Shown piece after piece: positions 24,884 through 28,977 of a DNA stretch of 28,977 bases (position 1 is its first letter; every line of letters begins with the position of its first letter). Location: the NCBI GenBank assembly GCA_041394725.1, contig JAWKHR010000067.1, positions 1-28,977 on the forward strand, given 5' to 3'. The position numbers and the translations under genes are program-made. The DNA is from JAWKHR01 sp041394725. Its GTDB lineage: Bacteria; Acidobacteriota; Vicinamibacteria; Vicinamibacterales; SCN-69-37. Below the pieces are notes generated by a model. It made no database searches and had not been told where the DNA came from. It saw only the letters and a list, made by a program, of their open reading frames with translations.

Positions 24884-25405
24884 TCACCACTGACGACGAC
24901 TGAAACCGCTCCGCCGGCTCGCCCGACCCCGCTCGACGACGCCCGGCAGCGCGTCCGTCACCTGGAAGGCGATGAACGCGGCCCCGGCGTTGATGCCGGT
25001 CTCAATCAGCATAGCGACCCACGGCAGGCCGGACCAGCGCTGATCGATGACCGCCACCAGGAGCAGCACGACGATCCGGTGCAGCAGCGACGCCACGGCC
25101 ACGATGGCCGTCCGGACGTGCGGCCGCGCCAGCACGAACTGGGCCCCGACCGTCCCGGCCAGGTAGCCCACCAGCGTCTTCGCCAGGCCGCCGACCCCGA
25201 TGATGCCCCCGCCGAGCAGGTCCTGGATCAGCCCGCCGAGGGTCCCGGCCACCATGCCCGCGGCGGCCCCCCACTGGAGCGCGGCGTAGGCCACGCCCAC
25301 CAGGACGAGATCGAACGTGATCGTCCCTCCCACGGTGTATCGGGAGAACGCCGCCTGGAGTACGACGGCAACGAAGACGGTCGCGAGGACCGAGGTCAGC
25401 CTCAT
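24884..25405 (-). CDS. mreD: Rod-shape determining protein MreD
   Basis: A 173-residue inner-membrane protein of the elongasome with about five hydrophobic segments (LATVFVAVVLQAAF; FDLVLVGVAYAALQWG; LVGYLAGTVGAQFV; IVVLLLVAVID; INAGAAFIAFQV). MreD is poorly conserved; the assignment rests on size, the G-x-x-x-G-rich GTLGGLIQDLLGGGIIGVGGLAKTL stretch characteristic of the family, and position between mreC and mrdA. It overlaps mreC by ATGA. It has a basic C-terminal tail (GRASRRSGFSRRQW). Confidence 0.9.
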   Translation of the reverse strand: MRLTSVLATVFVAVVLQAAFSRYTVGGTITFDLVLVGVAYAALQWGAAAGMVAGTLGGLIQDLLGGGIIGVGGLAKTLVGYLAGTVGAQFVLARPHVRTAIVAVASLLHRIVVLLLVAVIDQRWSGLPWVAMLIETGINAGAAFIAFQVTDALPGVVERGRASRRSGFSRRQW

Positions 25406-26262
25406 GACGGCGGGCCGCCCGGACCGCCGCCGGCTGGCGGGTCGCCGATGGGCTGGACGAGCAGCACCAGGACCAGATCGAGGCTGGAAAAATCGACCGC
25501 GGGGCGCACCAGGATCTGCCGGCGCGGCCCCGGCGGGTCGGCCTGCTCGATGGTGCCGATCCGGTAGCCGGGGGGAAAGACCGTGTCGGTGCCGGAGGTC
25601 AGGACCACCTCGCCGGTCCGGACCTCGAGCAGCGACGAGACGTAGTCGAGCGTCAGCAGCCGGTCGGGCCGGCTGCCGCCCTGAATGATGCCCTGCGCGC
25701 CGCTCGACTCGAGCTTCGCCCCGACGGCCGCGTCGCGGCCGATGAGCAGCTGGACCTGTGCGGACCGTCCGGCCGGCTGTCCGACGACCCGCCCGACGAC
25801 GCCGCCGGCCGCGATGACCGGCATGTCCACGCGCACCCCGTCGTCGGTCCCGCGATCGATGGTGATCAAGGTGGTCCCGGGCTCGGGGCTGCCCGCGATG
25901 ACCCGGGCGGTGACGCTGGCCGTGGGCAGGGCGTCTCGCACGGCGAGGAGCTGCTCGAGCGACCGGACCTCCAGGTTGCGCGCCCGGGCGGCCTGGAGCT
26001 CGGCCTCGAGTTCGAGGACGCGGCGGCGCAGCTCGTCGTTCTCGCGCGCGGCGCCGCTCAGGGCGAAGTAGTGCCCCCAGAGGCCGCCGACCGCGTCGGC
26101 GACGGCGGCCGTCGCGCGCTGGATGCGCGAAAACGCGCCAAACGCGGCCGATTCGAGCACGGGCATGCCCGTCCCGGTCTGCACCTGTGCCGAAATGAGC
26201 AGCACATGGCCCACGCAGAGCATGGTGAGCAGCGACAGGGTCCGGCGGGTGGAAGACAGCAT
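25402..26262 (-). CDS. mreC: Rod-shape determining protein MreC
   Basis: A 286-residue bitopic protein linking MreB to periplasmic wall enzymes. A short cytoplasmic N-terminus and one transmembrane segment (about 10-27) precede a coiled coil (ENDELRRRVLELEAELQAAR, about 74-110) and the double beta-barrel domain (VTARVIAGSPEPGTTLITIDRG; GVVGRVVGQPAGRSAQVQLLIGRDAAVGAK; VRTGEVVLTSGTDTVFPPGYRIG). The C-terminus is Pro/Gly-rich. I chose ATG 26262; the frame is open to a TTG at 26283 that adds seven residues but has no ribosome binding site. Stop overlaps mreD. Confidence 0.94.
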   Translation of the reverse strand: MLSSTRRTLSLLTMLCVGHVLLISAQVQTGTGMPVLESAAFGAFSRIQRATAAVADAVGGLWGHYFALSGAARENDELRRRVLELEAELQAARARNLEVRSLEQLLAVRDALPTASVTARVIAGSPEPGTTLITIDRGTDDGVRVDMPVIAAGGVVGRVVGQPAGRSAQVQLLIGRDAAVGAKLESSGAQGIIQGGSRPDRLLTLDYVSSLLEVRTGEVVLTSGTDTVFPPGYRIGTIEQADPPGPRRQILVRPAVDFSSLDLVLVLLVQPIGDPPAGGGPGGPPS

Positions 26263-26295
26263 GCGCTCGATCCGGCAGGCCAATCGCCGGGTCGA

Positions 26296-26316
26296 GCGCC
26301 CGTGGTCACGGGACGC
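26296..26316 (-). promoter_or_regulatory. Hairpin in the mreB-mreC intergenic region
   Basis: GCG (26296-26298) and CCCGT (26299-26303) pair with CGC (26314-26316) and ACGGG (26308-26312): eight pairs, one bulged A, loop GGTC. It stands in the 121-base mreB-mreC gap, the only sizable gap in this operon, and is not followed by a T-run in either direction. It could protect the mreB mRNA end and so set the ratio of MreB to MreC; that is inference. Confidence 0.4.
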
Positions 26317-26383
26317 CCGAGGTGCAGGATCGGCCCCCGCGTCTTATCGGATCAGGATACGCGGAAACCCGCCCCCACGGGGG

Positions 26384-27405
<1,022 letters not shown>

Positions 27406-27409
<4 letters not shown>

Positions 27410-28884
27410 CGCAGTTCCTGTTCCTCGGCGTGCGTCTTTGCCCGGTCGTTTTCCGAGCCCGCGATGTGGATGCCGTTCTTGCCGGTCATCTTGACACGAT
27501 ACATCGCGGCGTCAGCCGCCTGCAGCAGTCCTTCTGCAGTATCGGCCACATCGGGCAAAGTCGCCACACCTATCGACGCGGTCAGGCGGTTGCCATGCCC
27601 GCGGTCGACGAGGAACAGATGCCGTTGGACGCGATCCCGGACGCGGCGGGCCACGGACTGGGCCCCGTCGGAGGCCGTTTCGGGCAGCAGAATGGCGAAT
27701 TCATCCCCGCCAAACCGTGCAACGATGTCCGTTTCCCGTGCACATCCGAGAATCAGCTCGGCCGCCTCGATGAGGGCGCGGCTGCCGAGCAGATGGCCGT
27801 GGGCGTCGTTGATCCGCTTGAAGCCATCGAGGTCGATGAAGAGGAGCGAGAGGGGATGCCCGTTCCGGATGGCCCGCTTGGTCTCCTTCCGGAGGGCGTC
27901 GTTCAGGTAGCGGGAGTTGTAGAGCTGGGTCAGGTCGTCGGTGACCGAGAGCGCCTCGGCGCGGGCGACCCGCATCGCGCTGGCCAGGGCGTAGGCCGCC
28001 GGCTCGATGAGGCGCGCCACCGCGTCGGACATCGCCGGGGGCAGCAGCGGCAGCCGCCGCGCCCGGCCGGGGTCGGTCCCGACCAGCACGCCCACGACCC
28101 GGCCGTTGGCGATGAGGGGCCAGCCCAGGGCCGCCGCCTCCACCATCCGCCCGGGCGCGTCGCTGACCCGGTCATCGAGGTAGTTGGTGACCCGGATGGC
28201 CGGCTGCCCCGTGTCGGCCACCACCTGGCCGAACGACTGGACGGTGGCCTTGAGCGAGGGATCGACGTCCGGCTCGATCGGCCAGTGCAGCAGGCCGTCC
28301 GTCTCGAGCGCGAGCAGGTACCACTGGTCGAGCGGCAGCCACTCCTTGAGCCGCGCGATCAGCGCCGCGGCGACGTCGGCCGGGTCGGTCGAGGCGTTCA
28401 CCGCGCGGACCAGCGAGCCGAGCACCTCGGGCCGCGCCGCCACCTGCATCACGTCGGGACCGGCCGCGTCGATCCGATCGGCGAGGTCGATCGAGCCGCC
28501 GAGCCCGAGCGCGCGTTCGACGGCATCGAGCCGGAGCGGCGCGACGAGGTGCGCGCGGAAGCCGAGCGCGCGCGAGAGCTCCGCCAGCCCCGGCTGATCG
28601 CTGGCACTGTAGGACGCCGCCGGAAGACCGCCAATCAGCGACGACACCAGCCGTTGCGTCCCGTCCTCGGGCGTGAGCTCCCAGAGCACGCCGGCGACGT
28701 CGCTCGGCGGCATCGTCCACGTCGTGCCCTTGCGCACCAGTTCCAGGCGCAGGCCCGCGGTCGGACGGAGTGGTGCGATGTGCTGTTCGACGTCTGCGCC
28801 GCGGTGGTAGACCGCGATCGTCAGGACGTCGGCTGGCGCACTCGTCTCGGGAGCAGAGAGAGGTCGCGTTCGTCGCCCAAGCAT
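27406..28884 (-). CDS. GAF-GGDEF protein, predicted diguanylate cyclase
   Basis: A 492-residue soluble signalling protein. Residues about 20-150 are an unassigned region, possibly a degenerate receiver-like domain (DVLTIAVYHRG; VAGVLWELTP); about 160-300 a GAF-like domain (DQWYLLALETDG; GWPLIANGRVVGVLVGTD); about 312-475 a GGDEF domain (DDLTQLYNSRYL, FIDLDGFKRINDAHGH, active site GGDEF at 392-396, IGVATLP). RETD at 383-386, five residues before GGDEF, fits the RxxD inhibitory site, so the enzyme should make c-di-GMP from GTP and be feedback-inhibited. It is the first gene of the mre operon, with an extended -10 promoter about 48 bases upstream, and its stop overlaps the mreB start. Confidence 0.92.
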
Positions 28885-28931
28885 GGTCGCGCTATCTGAG
28901 GAGGGTGAGATCGCGCATGCGAAACGGCCAC

Positions 28932-28940
28932 ACTATACCA
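28932..28940 (-). promoter_or_regulatory. Extended -10 promoter of the GGDEF-mre-mrd operon
   Basis: The minus strand reads TGGTATAGT (28940-28932): an extended -10 (TGn) joined to TATAGT, five of six with consensus. At 17 bases upstream is TGAGCA, three of six with TTGACA. The leader to the ATG at 28884 is about 40 bases. This is the only promoter-like sequence in front of the seven-gene shape operon. Confidence 0.6.
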
Positions 28941-28977
28941 CGGCATCTTGCTTGTGCTCAGGAAGTTAGCGGCGCCG

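Noticed and set aside
26263..26283. Longer mreC from a TTG at 26283
   Set aside because: No ribosome binding site, and the added residues do not match the family; ATG at 26262 is preferred.

Overview
The window is a very GC-rich (roughly 70% by eye), densely packed bacterial chromosome segment. It has no mobile element, prophage, CRISPR array, tRNA or rRNA that I can see, and no gene-free stretch longer than about 125 bases. Gene content (an mre/mrd elongation operon led by a diguanylate cyclase, RNase E/G, ECF sigma / zinc-finger anti-sigma / DUF4097 genes, paired ABC-2 exporters, a PafA-like phosphatase) and base composition suggest an Acidobacteriota-type organism, perhaps Vicinamibacteria. 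That placement is inference from gene style, not from a marker gene.

Layout, left to right. (1) 1-182: the 5' end of a membrane-anchored hypothetical protein running off the left edge, behind its own TATAAT promoter. (2) 282-3887, minus: two ATPase-permease pairs of an ABC-2 exporter, all four genes overlapping. (3) 3991-9433, minus: an HD-domain protein, a Glu/Asp symporter, an NTF2-like/Nudix fusion, a YjbQ-family protein, tsaD and mtnA. (4) 9458-13363, minus: nucleoside salvage genes (cytidine deaminase, purine nucleoside phosphorylase, NupC-type transporter, pyrimidine-nucleoside phosphorylase). Regions 3 and 4 are nearly gapless and may be one long transcription unit. (5) 13389-16675, plus: a small membrane protein, a PafA-like phosphatase, an alkyltransferase-like protein with Tyr in place of the catalytic Cys, and an SDR oxidoreductase. 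(6) 16797-19359, plus: ECF sigma factor, anti-sigma factor and secreted DUF4097 protein, each joined to the next by an ATGA overlap. (7) 19394-28884, minus: a small secreted protein, then (reading from the right) GAF-GGDEF protein, mreB, mreC, mreD, mrdA (PBP2), rodA and RNase E/G.

How the genes work together. The deoA-nupC-punA-cdd-mtnA block imports nucleosides, cleaves them phosphorolytically and handles a related sugar phosphate. The sigma/anti-sigma/DUF4097 trio looks like an envelope-stress signalling unit. The right third is the rod-shape machinery, translationally coupled to a c-di-GMP synthase at its head and ending in RNase E/G, which has an unusual insertion in its S1 domain and an elaborate structured leader.

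Points most worth a second look: the RNase E/G leader (two strong hairpins plus an out-of-frame small ORF with a near-perfect ribosome binding site); the GGDEF-mreB TTGA overlap; a recurring GGAAC-N16/17-CGT promoter-like motif; a 25-bp divergent intergenic region with two overlapping -10 boxes that would give leaderless messages; and the alkyltransferase-like protein.
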